The translations under genes were made by a program, and so were the position numbers. 64,000 nucleotides of DNA from Litoditis marina. Taxonomy: Eukaryota > Nematoda > Chromadorea > Rhabditida > Rhabditidae. The stretch covers positions 1,736,001 through 1,800,000 of the forward strand of contig OZ038440.1 in the NCBI GenBank assembly GCA_964036275.1, given 5' to 3'. Below the pieces are notes generated by a model. It saw only the letters and a program-made list of their open reading frames with translations, searched no databases and was not told where the DNA came from. Shown here one piece after another: positions 1-10,333 of this stretch (within the stretch, counting starts at the first letter, position 1; each line of letters begins with the position of its first letter).

Positions 1-52
1 GAACAAACCACTGGCACAGCGTAATTCTGATCACTTCCAGACGCCAGCGACC

Positions 53-174
53 TGAGGCCGTATGCATGAAACATCCCGGGCCGGGTTGGGATGCTATCCC
101 GAGCTGAATTGGCCGGGAAATAGCTCGGGATAGCATCCCAACCCGGCCCGGGATGTTTCATTCATACGGCCTCA
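53..174. repeat. Near-perfect 53-bp inverted repeat (hairpin)
   Basis: Arms 53-105 and 122-174 are reverse complements with one mismatch, around a 16-nt loop. The arms are GC-rich (GGCCGGGTTGGGATGC core), unlike the AT-rich surroundings. The loop holds GAATTGGCC, which resembles the termini of the MULE-like MITEs elsewhere in the window. It is probably a foldback element. No gene lies nearby. Confidence 0.9.
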
Positions 175-744
175 GCACCTATGGCGGTATTTCATAAGCA
201 CAACTAGCCAAATAAGTCACTTCAACAAATTTAGTAGTTTCCGGCTCAGTTTAAAAGGTGTTCATTTCGTTTCTTCTTAGTAACAACTCTGCCTGCAGTT
301 CTTAGAACATGAATAGCAAACGGTGATAACAAATTGGGCAGATATCCAAAACATGTAATTTTGAATTCACACAGGTAGCTCAAATGGCTATTTGAGCTCA
401 CAAATTATGGCCTTGAAAATAACAATCTCACACAAACGTTTGCTGTAGCTGTTGAAATAACAAACCAAGTACGGTGCTCATGAGATGTGCGACAAAATAT
501 ACATCGTCCAGTACCTCATCACAACATAAAGATTCTGGAAGAATATTTTTTCATGTATACTCCTTCTACAACTTTTCATTAAAATGAACTTCTACTCATA
601 ATTTTAAAGTTTCTCTAGTAACTCTAGTTGAAGATCAGCGAAAATGAGATAGAGATTTCATCCTCGTTCGGCTGTATATTTCACACCATTACATTTCTAT
701 TTACTCTTCTTTCTCTTGTTCTCATGGGCCCGTTTCTCTGCTTT

Positions 745-888
745 CTTACAATCTCACTTTCTTACAAAAAATCTTACTTTCTTACAAAAAATCTGACTTT
801 CTTACAAAAAATCTGACTTTCTTACAATTAATCTGACTTTCTTACAATTAATCTGACTTTCTTAGAATTAATCTGACTTTCTCAAATG
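745..888. repeat. 20-bp tandem repeat array
   Basis: About seven imperfect copies of a 20-bp unit (CTTTCTTACAAAAAATCTGA, drifting to ACAATTAATCTGA) lie head to tail. The short open frame over it is a product of the repeat. Confidence 0.85.
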
Positions 889-1715
889 AAACTAACTTTC
901 CGACAAAATCTTACCCGAAATGTGAAAATGTGACCCTCGGGGGAAATTTTCATTATTTTGCCTCTCAACAGAACTTCATTTTTACGAGATTCCATCCCGA
1001 ATTTTATTAATTCGGGAAATTTTGATTTTCGCAACTCTCCCCTCCGTAGTAGTTTGTTTTTGTCGAATCAACGCATGAAAACGAGACATCGGTACAATGA
1101 GAATTTGAAATGGGACATTGGAATGGGACCTATAGAGGGACCCTTAGATAGAACGGAGCCATGTAACTTTCATAAGCGTAAGGGTAAAAGTAGTACGGGA
1201 CTAATCAACAGAAGTAAAAACTGAGGGGTGAAAGTAAAATGTTCCCCAATGTTTTCGACCTATGCATTTATATTCTTTTTTGAATTCACTAACCGCCAGT
1301 GAGCAGTATATTAGCCAAAGCTTTCAAAGTTGAAGCCACACAAAGTCTTATATTTCTCCATTTGACACCAAAAAGTTCGAGCTTTTTCCGTCAAGTATTC
1401 AGGAAGTCTTTTTAACAAACGGTTCATAATTTTGCTTTCAAACTTCCAGAGTTTGTAGTAGTAGAGGTGCAGGAGACACTGTTGTTGTTTATCACTATTT
1501 GCTGATACAAAAAAAAAACCGAAGACAACTCAATTTTTCCACTCCCAAGAAATATTTTAGTTCAAAAGAGAATGTTAAATGAGAAAAAAAGAGATTAGAA
1601 ACTAAAATTTGGAACAATTGGGCCTTTTCGAGAAGGTAAGGTATTTTTGTGAACGCATGAGTTTTCATGAGAAAGTAAGATTTTTCGTGAGAAAATGAGA
1701 TTTCCGTGAGAAATA

Positions 1716-2326
1716 GGGTTGTTAAAGTCGAACTCGAAACTCGACTCGACTCGAAAAAACTCGAAAATTTTCGAGTTGAGTCGAACTCGAAACTCGAAAA
1801 CTCGAAATTTCTCAAAACTCGAAAACTCGAAATTTTCCAAAAACGCGACAACTCGAAAACTCGAAAACTCGAAATTTTCCAAAACTCGAAAACTCGAAAA
1901 CTCGAAAACTCGAAATTTCTCAAAACTCGAAAACTCGAAAACTCGAAAACTCGAAATTTTGAACGCGAAAACTCGAAAATCAAAATTTCGGACTCGAAAA
2001 ATGTCTATTTTGGGTCCAAAAACACTCAAAACTCGACTCGACTCGAAAAAACTCGAAAATTTTCGAGTTGAGTCGAACTCGAAACTCGAAAACTCGAAAT
2101 TTCCCAAAACTCAAAAACTCGAAAACTCGAAAACTCGAAATTTCCCAAAACTCAAAAACTCGAAAACTCGAAAACTCGAAATTTCCCAAAACTCGAAAAC
2201 TCGATAACTCGAAAACTCGAAATTTCCCAAAACTCGAAAACTCGAAAACTCGAAAACTCGAAATTTCCCAAAACTCGAAAACTCGAAAACTCGAAAACTC
2301 GAAATTTTGAACTCGATTAACAACCC
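1716..2326. mobile_element. TA-flanked MITE with expanded CTCGAAAA minisatellite interior
   Basis: The termini GGGTTGTTAA and TTAACAACCC are exact inverted repeats, flanked on both sides by TA, as expected for a Tc1/mariner-type dinucleotide duplication. The 600-bp interior is almost entirely repeats of AAACTCG/AAAACTCG punctuated by AAATTTCCCAAAA blocks. It creates long spurious open frames on both strands (SKTRKLEN-type and FEFSSFRV-type proteins) that should not be annotated. A second full copy is at 57899-58111; degraded copies are at 37191-37250 and 49683-49780. Confidence 0.85.
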
Positions 2327-3107
2327 TAGTGAGAAAGTAAGACTAACTGTAAGAAAGTCAGATTTTTTGTAAGAAAGTGAGATTTTTTTGTGAGAAAGTA
2401 AGATTGTTGGTAAGCAGAGAAACGGCACCAATAAGAAAGAGTAAGTAGTCTGCGAGAATAACCTTTGTAACAGTTACTCAAGAGAATTTCAAAATGATGT
2501 AAGAAGCAAATGCAAATGTACTTTGGCCTAAGCTCTGGGATGGCTCAGGCTTTCGAAGAACGACTTAGAAATCTGACTAATCATGTCCTAATATCCTTGG
2601 GGACTTTGGGGAGCAAAACACTCATACAACAAAGAACATAACCTCTACTTTCCAACATTCAAGTACAGTGGAATTCCCACTGGAGGGGGGGGGGGGTGTT
2701 TCATGAGAAAAAAAGGTTACTTGGAGAAAATGGTATTGTATTCAACACAAAAGTGTTGTATGTGTTTTTATTTTGTATTCACACTTTTGAACTCATTTAC
2801 GATTTCAATAAATTATTCTATTCTATGTGCTGAGTGTGTCTACCGTGTCTCAGTCTGATGTCTACCGTTCACCTCGTGATGTTCGAAAATGTTTATTTCA
2901 GGCTAGAAAAACTTCCGAAAAAGTATAGCACTTGAGTATAGTATAAGTATAGCATTCATACATTTTAATCTCTTCTGGCTTTTGGGAGTTCCTTTTCGTA
3001 CTTCTAAATCTAAACTCATTCTTACCTTACTCTTTATCTCCACTGCTTGGTGTGTTTACGTCGTTTTAATGATGTTTTTCAGTTGCTAATTCCACCGAGC
3101 TCAGACA

Positions 3108-6100
3108 ATGTCCAACTCTACCCAAATGGAAGCGAACGATGTGTTGACCGTGAGAGACGTGGCATACACTCTCATCATTGGAGGGGTTCGTGTATATTAT
3201 GTTTTCTAATATGAGTTTTGGAGATTTACATGTGAGCACTGCTCTGTGCACTAGCAAAGGTATGTAAGTTGTAAGTTGTGAGCTCCCAATTATGGCATTC
3301 TGGGCCACATAGTTGGCAACTTTTCTGTGTTTGAGCATACGATACACGATCATAACCGAGGTGGTGGTCAGACAATTTAGTTCGAAAATGCTAGTTTTAC
3401 TACACTCTCCTGCGGTGCCTTATCTACCGTACAAATCGCTGAAAAAAGTGCTGTCATACGACTGAATTCGATACCGCTAGTCTGACACAAGCGAAACGCG
3501 CGCAAAACGTCAAAATTTGAGAGTGTAGATTTGCTGAGATCGTAGCACAGACAAGCCATGAATATCTCGAGTGTTTGGGACTCTTCGATTCATCTCTAGT
3601 GAAACTACATGTATCTGACTGAACTAAACAGAATGTGACTTGTAAAGTGTTTCTGAAATGACAGCCATGGAAGTCGTTGGTTGGTATTCTATTAAATTGT
3701 CTCCATGTTTCAAGCTTTATATTTCAGACAGCCGTTTTCGGTCTTCTTGCCAATGGAAGCGCCATGTTTATTCTTTTGAGAGGTGGAAAGATCTCGCACG
3801 CCTTCCAACAACTGTGTTTCTCGCACTGTGTGGCGAACTCTATCAATCTCTGCCTTTTTCTGTTCTATTGCTGCACAGTCATACTCATGTGAGACATTTG
3901 ATCAGTTTGGCTCATTCAGATAGTAAGTAGTAGCCAAAATTCTCAATTACGTGATCGCTGCGCAAGATGAACCTACGCCTCTCGGGCAGAACTGTTTATC
4001 ATAAACTCACAAAAACACGAACAACATTTTCACAATGTCCCACTATTGTTTGATTCCTACGATTCCTAAAACTGTTTCAGTATGGCACGATCCCGGGCTG
4101 TTACGGGGCAGAATACACGAACGTAAAAAAGTGCACAATCGCGGTCTGTGCTCTGAGATTATATGAGTAGCTAGTACTTCACAACAACGTTTCAGGCAGA
4201 CTGATTTCTCGCACAACTCGATAATTGGTAAACTGATCGGAGGTTTCATGGTGGCTCTTTGGGATGTCAGCGTCTACTCTCATCTCATGACTTCTGTTAA
4301 CCGGTACGGAAATATAATAAAGTTCAGCACAACAGAAATAAGATCACTATCTCAATCGTTCCACTGGCTGGAACCAAAAGTCATGCTATCTCAGCTCAGC
4401 GGTAGCTCATGAAAAAAATAATAATTAGGCGTAATTGTCATAACTTGGCTAAACAAACCTGACCGGCACTTCGCATCGATTCCTATGATCTTTACCATTT
4501 CGCAGACTATGGCAGTAACGGTATTATTTCGTGTTCAAAACGTGCCATTTTTGCAGTCTGATCGTGATATCGTGGCCTATAAGAAGTCGTGAATTCCTGT
4601 GTCAGAGAAATAGTACCATCATGATATGCATTGTGTGGTTCATGGGATTTCTACACTTTATACCCTATTTTTATGGTTAGTTGAGTTTGTTTGTTTCATT
4701 ATGCTCTGAACAAAGTAATGTGTAGCCCGCGTATTCACCTCCGGAAATCATCTCTCGAACTAACTCAGAAGTCGAGTACTATAACGAGAAAATCACATTA
4801 CACAACTAAAGGCCATTTTAAATATAATATTTATCTCTTTACAGTTTCGGAGTGCTACATAGTGTTCTATTCCGACATCTACCTGTGGGCTTTTTCGGCC
4901 AACCACTGTGGGTATATTCTCGGGAAGATCCTCGATTTCGCAACCGGAGTCTCGGTCTTTGGAATCATCATCATCTTTGATCTCTGTATTCTGATTCGTA
5001 TTCTCAAGATGAGAGGGGTGAGTTCAATTGAACTGAGCATAGGTTGCTAACGGGAATGGGACAATATGGTTTACTCCTTTTCCTGTGAAATAGTAATGTT
5101 GTAAGGGCACAACTATATGTGACTGAACGTGGTGTTATTGTGGTAGACTTTTTCACGTCGTATGCTAAGCGACACTGATGGTCAACAAATATTTTGTGGG
5201 TTTTAGAGAAAATTGATAATTCAAAAAGTTGTCGGCATCGCACGTTGAACGTGAATCGTACGAGTGGAGTGGTGTGTCCTGTATAACTATAACCTGTTTG
5301 TTTCAGGCAACCGGTAAGTCGGTTCGTGGACAAGATGTGAAGTTCTTTGTGCAAGCCTGTATCCAGTTTCTGCTTTTCGTCGTGAAACTCTGCGTTTTCT
5401 ACTTTGTGTCCGCGTTTTACACGAACGACTTGGTCGGAAACCATGCGGAGGTCTTCTTCACTACTTCTTTCGTCTGGGAGGCCTGTCATTGCATGGATGG
5501 GTGAGAAACATTTTCTGGCTTGAATTGATTTTAATTGTAGTTTGGTTTGTCAAAATCAGAATATCTATGGATTGCCTACCTATTGTGTTATTCGTTCAAC
5601 GTGACTAAAACTACCCCCATGACCGTTGGAAATCAATCAATAATTGTTCAGACTGGTTCTGATACCGTTCCATATTGGAGATTACCTGAAGAAGACCAAT
5701 GGAGCTCCATCAGTGGCTCCTTTCTCTGTGTCGCCACACAGCCGAGGGTTCGTACAGAATTCGTAGTTTGTAGTTTGGTTAGAATTGATAGGAAAAAACG
5801 TCCAGCATCAACGATTCATAATGCCTCCAGTAGCTATTAGACCCTACTGTCGGATTTCGCTGCAGTTTTACAAATTGCACATCATGAACATCACGCTCAT
5901 ATAGAACTTATTCGGAAAACTGACTTTTGTGAAAATGCTTACTATGACAAGATAGATGTTATAACGAATTACTTCGCCGATCTTCAACAAATATCCTTGT
6001 TGGTAACCCAGCGGGGGTTTTCGTCACAGCTTTCTTCCTTTCATCTATTCATTTCTTTGCAGAGTGAACAACCAGTCGTTTGTAGCCAGAGCTAATGTCG

Positions 6101-6135
6101 CCGAGGCCAAACCCGTTACAGAAACAAGTGCATGA
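3108..6135 (+). CDS. Srx-type seven-transmembrane chemoreceptor, copy A
   Basis: Probable chemosensory G-protein-coupled receptor in the plasma membrane or cilium of sensory neurons. Exons: 3108-3185, 3728-3888, 4196-4303, 4557-4675, 4845-5017, 5307-5500, 5652-5747, 6063-6135; 333 aa, phases consistent throughout. Family marks are an SHAFQQLCFSHCVAN segment in TM2, SVYSHLMTSVNR ending TM3 (the Srx equivalent of the DRY region), a TM4 ending FLHFIPYFYG, a short extracellular segment before TM5 with Cys and a Trp-Ala-Phe-Ser block, KFFVQACIQ before TM6, and CHCMDG in TM7. A T-rich TTTTTCAG at 3075-3082, 26 bp before the ATG, could be a trans-splice acceptor. A polyadenylation signal lies at 6473-6478. 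The C-terminal tail (exon 8) is longer than in copy B. Assignment to Srx rests on motifs recalled from the family; a nematode 7TM receptor is near certain, the subfamily less so. Confidence 0.85.
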
Positions 6136-7600
6136 TGTTATAAATGAAACAAAACAATTATCCGTTTTGGTATATAGCTATAACATGACTCGTTCTGGGA
6201 GATACTATCACATACAAAATGGATTAAGAAACAAGAAGGAATGCATCAGTTTTCAGACCCAGAAGTTTCTACAGACTCAGTACATTCAACTTGTAGTTTC
6301 GTCTGTTTATTATGTGAACCTTTAAAGAAAAATAACTCTGTTGTACATAAGTTTCTCATTTATTTGTTTGCCAATCATTTATTTGTGTTATGTAGTTTTG
6401 TGTATTGTTATGTTGATGTGTTGTGTACAGAGTACAGTAGTCCATGATGTTATCGAGTGACGTGACGTTGAAAATAAACATTTGAAAAAATTAATAAATA
6501 GCGATGTTGAGCGCGAGTGGTACTTGGTTGTATGGAATTCTTGGAAGTTCGTATAAAAACAAATCTTCAAAACTTACTAATTACTACCATATGAGGGAAA
6601 CTATTCTCCTACCTACATCTACATGAGCTGCGGAAAAAATATGAAAAAAATACCTATAAATAAAGTACTGGACCTGTACTTGACTTTTCTCACGCTATGA
6701 CTCCAACGTTGAGTTCAACACATGCACTGACACCTTCAAAACAACAAAATCTGGTGACGGCATCGATAAGTTCGTATAAAAACGAACCTTCAAAACTTCA
6801 AGGAATTAAATTTTCTTCATTCCACACATTTTTCTAACCTATTTTATCAGTGAACTTTTCAGTTCACATGTGACTACACGGATTCTCCAGGCCTTTTCAG
6901 TTCATATATTATATAACTGCCAGGATTGTCCGAAGATTAAAGGAGATGTATACTCGGTGTTGAAAAAGTGTTGTTTTTGGTTGAAAAAAAAACATTTCAG
7001 CCTGATAAGTGCACGACTGAAACATATTTATTGCACATGAATTCAGAAATCAGGCAATCAGAAAAATCAATTTGGATTGACATGCAGTTTACATTGACAG
7101 GGAGTCTGATTGACATTTGTATAAAAACAACCAGGACCGATCCACTGACTTGTGCGTATAAAAGGGGTTGCCGATTGCTGATAAGCAGCCAACCATATTT
7201 CTTCCCCATGTTCTTTGTAAACATGATTTCCTTTAATTTGTGAACATATTAAGGAATTTAATTTTCTTCATTCCACACATTTTTATGAATTATTTTATCA
7301 GTGTACTTTTCAGTTCATATGTAACTACAAGGATTCTCCAGACCTTTTCAGTTCATATATAACTGCTAGGAATGTCCGGAGATTAAAGGAGATGTATACT
7401 CGGTAATCATTTTTTTACTATAAGATAATGTACAAATCTGTATTTGCCAAAGTATATGTATGTTAAAGTGATGTTATGCAAATTTTACAAATTTTCCATC
7501 AGAAAGTGTTTTCATGGTCTATGGGAAGACATTGAGAAACTTTTTGAGCTTTTTAACTTTTTTGTGAAACTCAGATTATAGCGGAACGGTTTCTTCAAAG
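6136..7600. repeat. Intergenic region with a 155-bp direct repeat
   Basis: Nothing coding is supported here. Segments 6803-6957 and 7251-7403 are diverged direct copies of the same sequence (GGAATTAAATTTTCTTCATT to GGAGATGTATACTCGG). A shorter motif (AGTTCGTATAAAAAC) repeats at 6546, 6769 and, less well, 7120. This looks like the ends of an old element or a local duplication. Confidence 0.75.
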
Positions 7601-7606
7601 AGCGGC

Positions 7607-7925
7607 CAATAACACAAGCAACCTGGTTTATAGCAACCCAAATTCCTCTCTGTTGGTTTTGTAGAGAAAATGTGGTTGCTTTTGAAAAGCAACCGAAAAG
7701 TAACCGAAACCATTTTTTACAGAAACAACCGGGTTGTATGAAGATATAGTGATTGCTGGTTTTATGATCAACCAGGTTTCTTTTGTAAAAAGAGCTTGGT
7801 TGATTCTCGGAAACAATCCGGTCGCTGCTTCGTTGCTTTGAAATTCAACCGAATTTTCATTACAAAAACAACCGGGTTCATTTTTGTTGGATATCGATCC
7901 GGTTGCTGAATAAACCCATTCAGGA
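7607..7925. repeat. AACCGGGTTG-rich dispersed repeat
   Basis: It begins GGCCAATAACACAAGCAACC and contains many copies of AACCGGGTTG and variants in both orientations, so it can fold extensively. A related 110-bp copy starting GGCGGGGTTACACAAGCAAC is at 9203-9312. The GGCC/GGCG start matches the MULE-like MITE termini found elsewhere in the window. The open frames across it are not coding. Confidence 0.6.
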
Positions 7926-8170
7926 CGAATTTTCCCTTGTGTCCGTTGGCAACGGATACTGCGAACAACATTCTCGAAGAACTAACGAACGAGATGTTTC
8001 CGAAAAATCTCTCAGAATCATCAGAGCGCCTCACTTGTGGGCATCTCCTGTTCCTCTGCAAAGACAAGTAGGTTTATATATTTTTGTAGTTATCTTATAA
8101 CATCAAATTAAGCTTTGTTAAACTAATAGGTTCGATCAACACAGACTGAAATAATGAAAACTGCGTACAT

Positions 8171-8232
8171 GCTTCTGCGTGGGATCGAACCCCTGGGCGG
8201 CTGAGTGAAAGGAAAGCGCACTATACTAGAAG
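8171..8232 (-). pseudogene. tRNA-Glu(UUC)-like pseudogene
   Basis: On the minus strand this 62-nt segment has a D-arm-like TAGTATAGTG, an anticodon-loop-like CTTTCAC (anticodon TTC), a B-box GGTTCGATCCC, and short complementary ends (CTTCT/AGAAG). It is about 10 nt shorter than a tRNA, with the loss in the D-arm/variable part, so it is probably a decayed tRNA or a tRNA-derived repeat. It directly abuts the GTCACG-type repeat at 8232. Confidence 0.4.
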
Positions 8233-8354
8233 TAAGTTGAATAGTCACGTAAAGTTAGCATTCTAATGAGGTATCGTGCACTTTGTCATTGCACGTTTTT
8301 GAGTTTTTCTGTGTTTAACAGGTTTCACGTGACTGTGCAATTGACTAACAGTAT
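8232..8354 (+). mobile_element. GTCACG-family MITE, copy 1
   Basis: About 120-bp repeat starting TTGAATAGTCACGTAAAGTT and ending TTTCACGTGACTGTGCAATT plus GACTAACAG. The ends form an imperfect inverted repeat (TTGAATAGTCACGTAAA against TTGCACAGTCACGTGAAA). Other copies are at 47751-47868 (inverted), 49078-49205, 56046-56178 and 63037-63160. Confidence 0.8.
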
Positions 8355-8619
8355 ATCCTAAGAGTCAAAATGTAGCGTGTAAGATTGTAATGTTTCAGGG
8401 ATTCTAACGGGAAAGAGCTGAGAACGGCTCGTGGACATTTGGAACTGCGAGTTATTTCTCGACCACCTTTTCACGGTAAGCGTCAATTTTACACTTACAG
8501 TATAAAGGAAATGGAAGGTATTTAGTGTTACCTTTTCTTGCTTAGTCAGACAGTTGATATGTGAAATGATTCATTTATTGCGTATTTTCAGATTCTCAGC
8601 ACGCCGTTGTCTAAATTGA

Positions 8620-10330
8620 ATACGGCCTTGCTATGAAAAAACCCAGGAGACTCCGACTATGAAAAAACCCAGGAGACTACCGTTTACTAGAGACTAAGGA
8701 GACTAAGGAGTTTAACGTTTACCAACGTCTTTCGAGTCTCAGGCTTGTCGGGAGATTTCCTGAGATAAGGTATTTGTTACTTAAATCTATAAGTTACGAT
8801 CTTGCACGATTTTCCCGATTCGGTAATGAAAATAGCAAGAAAACTCAAATAGGTATTTGCAGCGAACTGCAGCGTATATCTGCAATGTTCGGAAGTCCGT
8901 CCACTAACAATGGAGAAAAGGAACAATTCTGTTTTTACTGATGGTTTTATCATTTCATATTTGTGATCTTATCATTGAATAAATTGTGATGTTGTGACAT
9001 GACAACGGAGTAAAGGATAGACTACAGAAATGTGCGTAGGAAGAACGTGTGGGAATTAAACTGTTTGGAAGAGTTACAAATATTATTTCTCAATATAAAT
9101 TATTATCAATATACCTTCATTATGTACAATCATTGTGATAACATCTTTTTAATAAATGAGCAACTGTGATCCTATCTAATATACTGTATTCCCACATTCA
9201 GGCGGGGTTACACAAGCAACCGGGTTTATAATGAAATCAACAGGCACTATCTCTTTTTAAAACCCGGTTGCTTTTTTGAAAAAAAGGTTGGCTGGTTCTG
9301 TGTATGTGAGCCAACATTCATAATATCTCCTAATCATTTTCGAAGTTGCACTGTAAATGCTGGCAAGCGTCGCGTGAAATGCTTCAATGAACCATACAAT
9401 CGATTGCTTTCTTATCTAACACTTCTGGAGCAGAAGGATGAATCTCTTGAAATACTCTCTTGAAAACGGTGTGTATCGAGAACCGGCGCTTGTTTGAACG
9501 ATGAACTTCTTTCCAAACCGACTCTTCCCGAACCAAAATCAAACCAATCCCTCCCAAGGCAGGGAGTTCGTTCCAGAACCGAACCAGAGGTGAGAAAACT
9601 AAAGTGAAAACGAATCATTTCGAAGAATTAACCCATATGAGCTCGCGGAGTGTAATTATAGAGAGACCACGTAGAAGTACTAGAGATGTACTTAATGTGC
9701 TCTGAGAACATTTTCTCACGCTCCGATCTCAATGTTGGGTGCAACAAGAACTCTGCCACCTCGTGCTTACAGTGCAGTACCTTGGCGCAAACGCCTGATC
9801 TCGATTACAAAAAAAATATTCTCCCATGAGGTATGGGTGTGAGAATCTTTTAGATTGAATAATGCTGATGTTTCCCATAATTCACACATCGGTTATATGA
9901 CAAAATGTTACATTGTACCATGAGAACGGCCAACGAGATCAGATACGATGTTCATTTTGCACGAGCACTTGCTGTCAGCATGGTGACTTGTTCGTAAAAC
10001 TCAATTCAATCTACTAAAGTACCTTTCTCGATCCGTTGAAACATTCAGTAAGTACTTTAGACTTTTCAATCTGAAACAGATAAAATGCCAAACTGCCTCA
10101 CATCACCAAACTACCTGACGCCATTGTGATGAAACGTAACATGACTAAACACAGGAAATTGAACTTCAATTGTCTAGGACGTTTGCACATTCTCAATCAT
10201 GTTGGTCACCACTCTCAGACTGCCACGGTTTCTATCCCCGCTCTCCTTCCTCACTCTGAAGCTATTATCATTGGATTTATTCATCATTTTTTTATGAATT
10301 AGGTTGTTTGTAGATTTTCAAGTTGTTTAC
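8620..10330. other. Intergenic spacer between the two receptor genes
   Basis: No gene is supported. It contains a short AACCGGG repeat copy at 9203-9312 and a CGAACC-rich segment near 9480-9605, similar in composition to the palindromic element at 51797-52100. The sequence just before 10334 (TTTACAG at about 10326-10332) could serve as a trans-splice acceptor for the downstream receptor. Confidence 0.5.
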
Positions 10331-10333
10331 AGC

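Larger units (their letters stand above)
698..2445. mobile_element. Composite inverted-repeat element with 20-bp tandem arrays in both ends
   Basis: The left end (about 700-890) holds a 20-bp tandem repeat (CTTTCTTACAAAAAATCTGA and variants). The right end (about 2330-2440) and a block near 1650-1710 hold the reverse complement. The outermost parts (a CGTTTCTCTGC-type block near 731 and GCAGAGAAACGG near 2414) are also inverted copies. This suggests one old element of about 1.75 kb, later invaded by the CTCGAAAA element at 1716-2326. The exact ends are uncertain and no coding sequence was recognised. Confidence 0.55.
7926..8620. other. Exon-like fragments of unknown meaning
   Basis: Three segments look exonic by splice consensus. 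One is 7926-8068, ending CAA|GTAGGT. Another is 8400-8474, between TTTCAG and GTAAGC. The third is near 8592-8616, after TTTTCAG. The phases do not connect into one open frame: joining the first two gives a stop within three codons. I do not recognise the peptide. These may be the remains of a degraded gene 3' end, or chance. Confidence 0.2.

Noticed and set aside
1495..2431. Several long open frames on both strands rich in Lys/Arg/Ser/Asn or Phe/Glu/Ser
   Set aside because: They are readings of the CTCGAAAA tandem array, which has few stops in any frame. There is no splice or start context.
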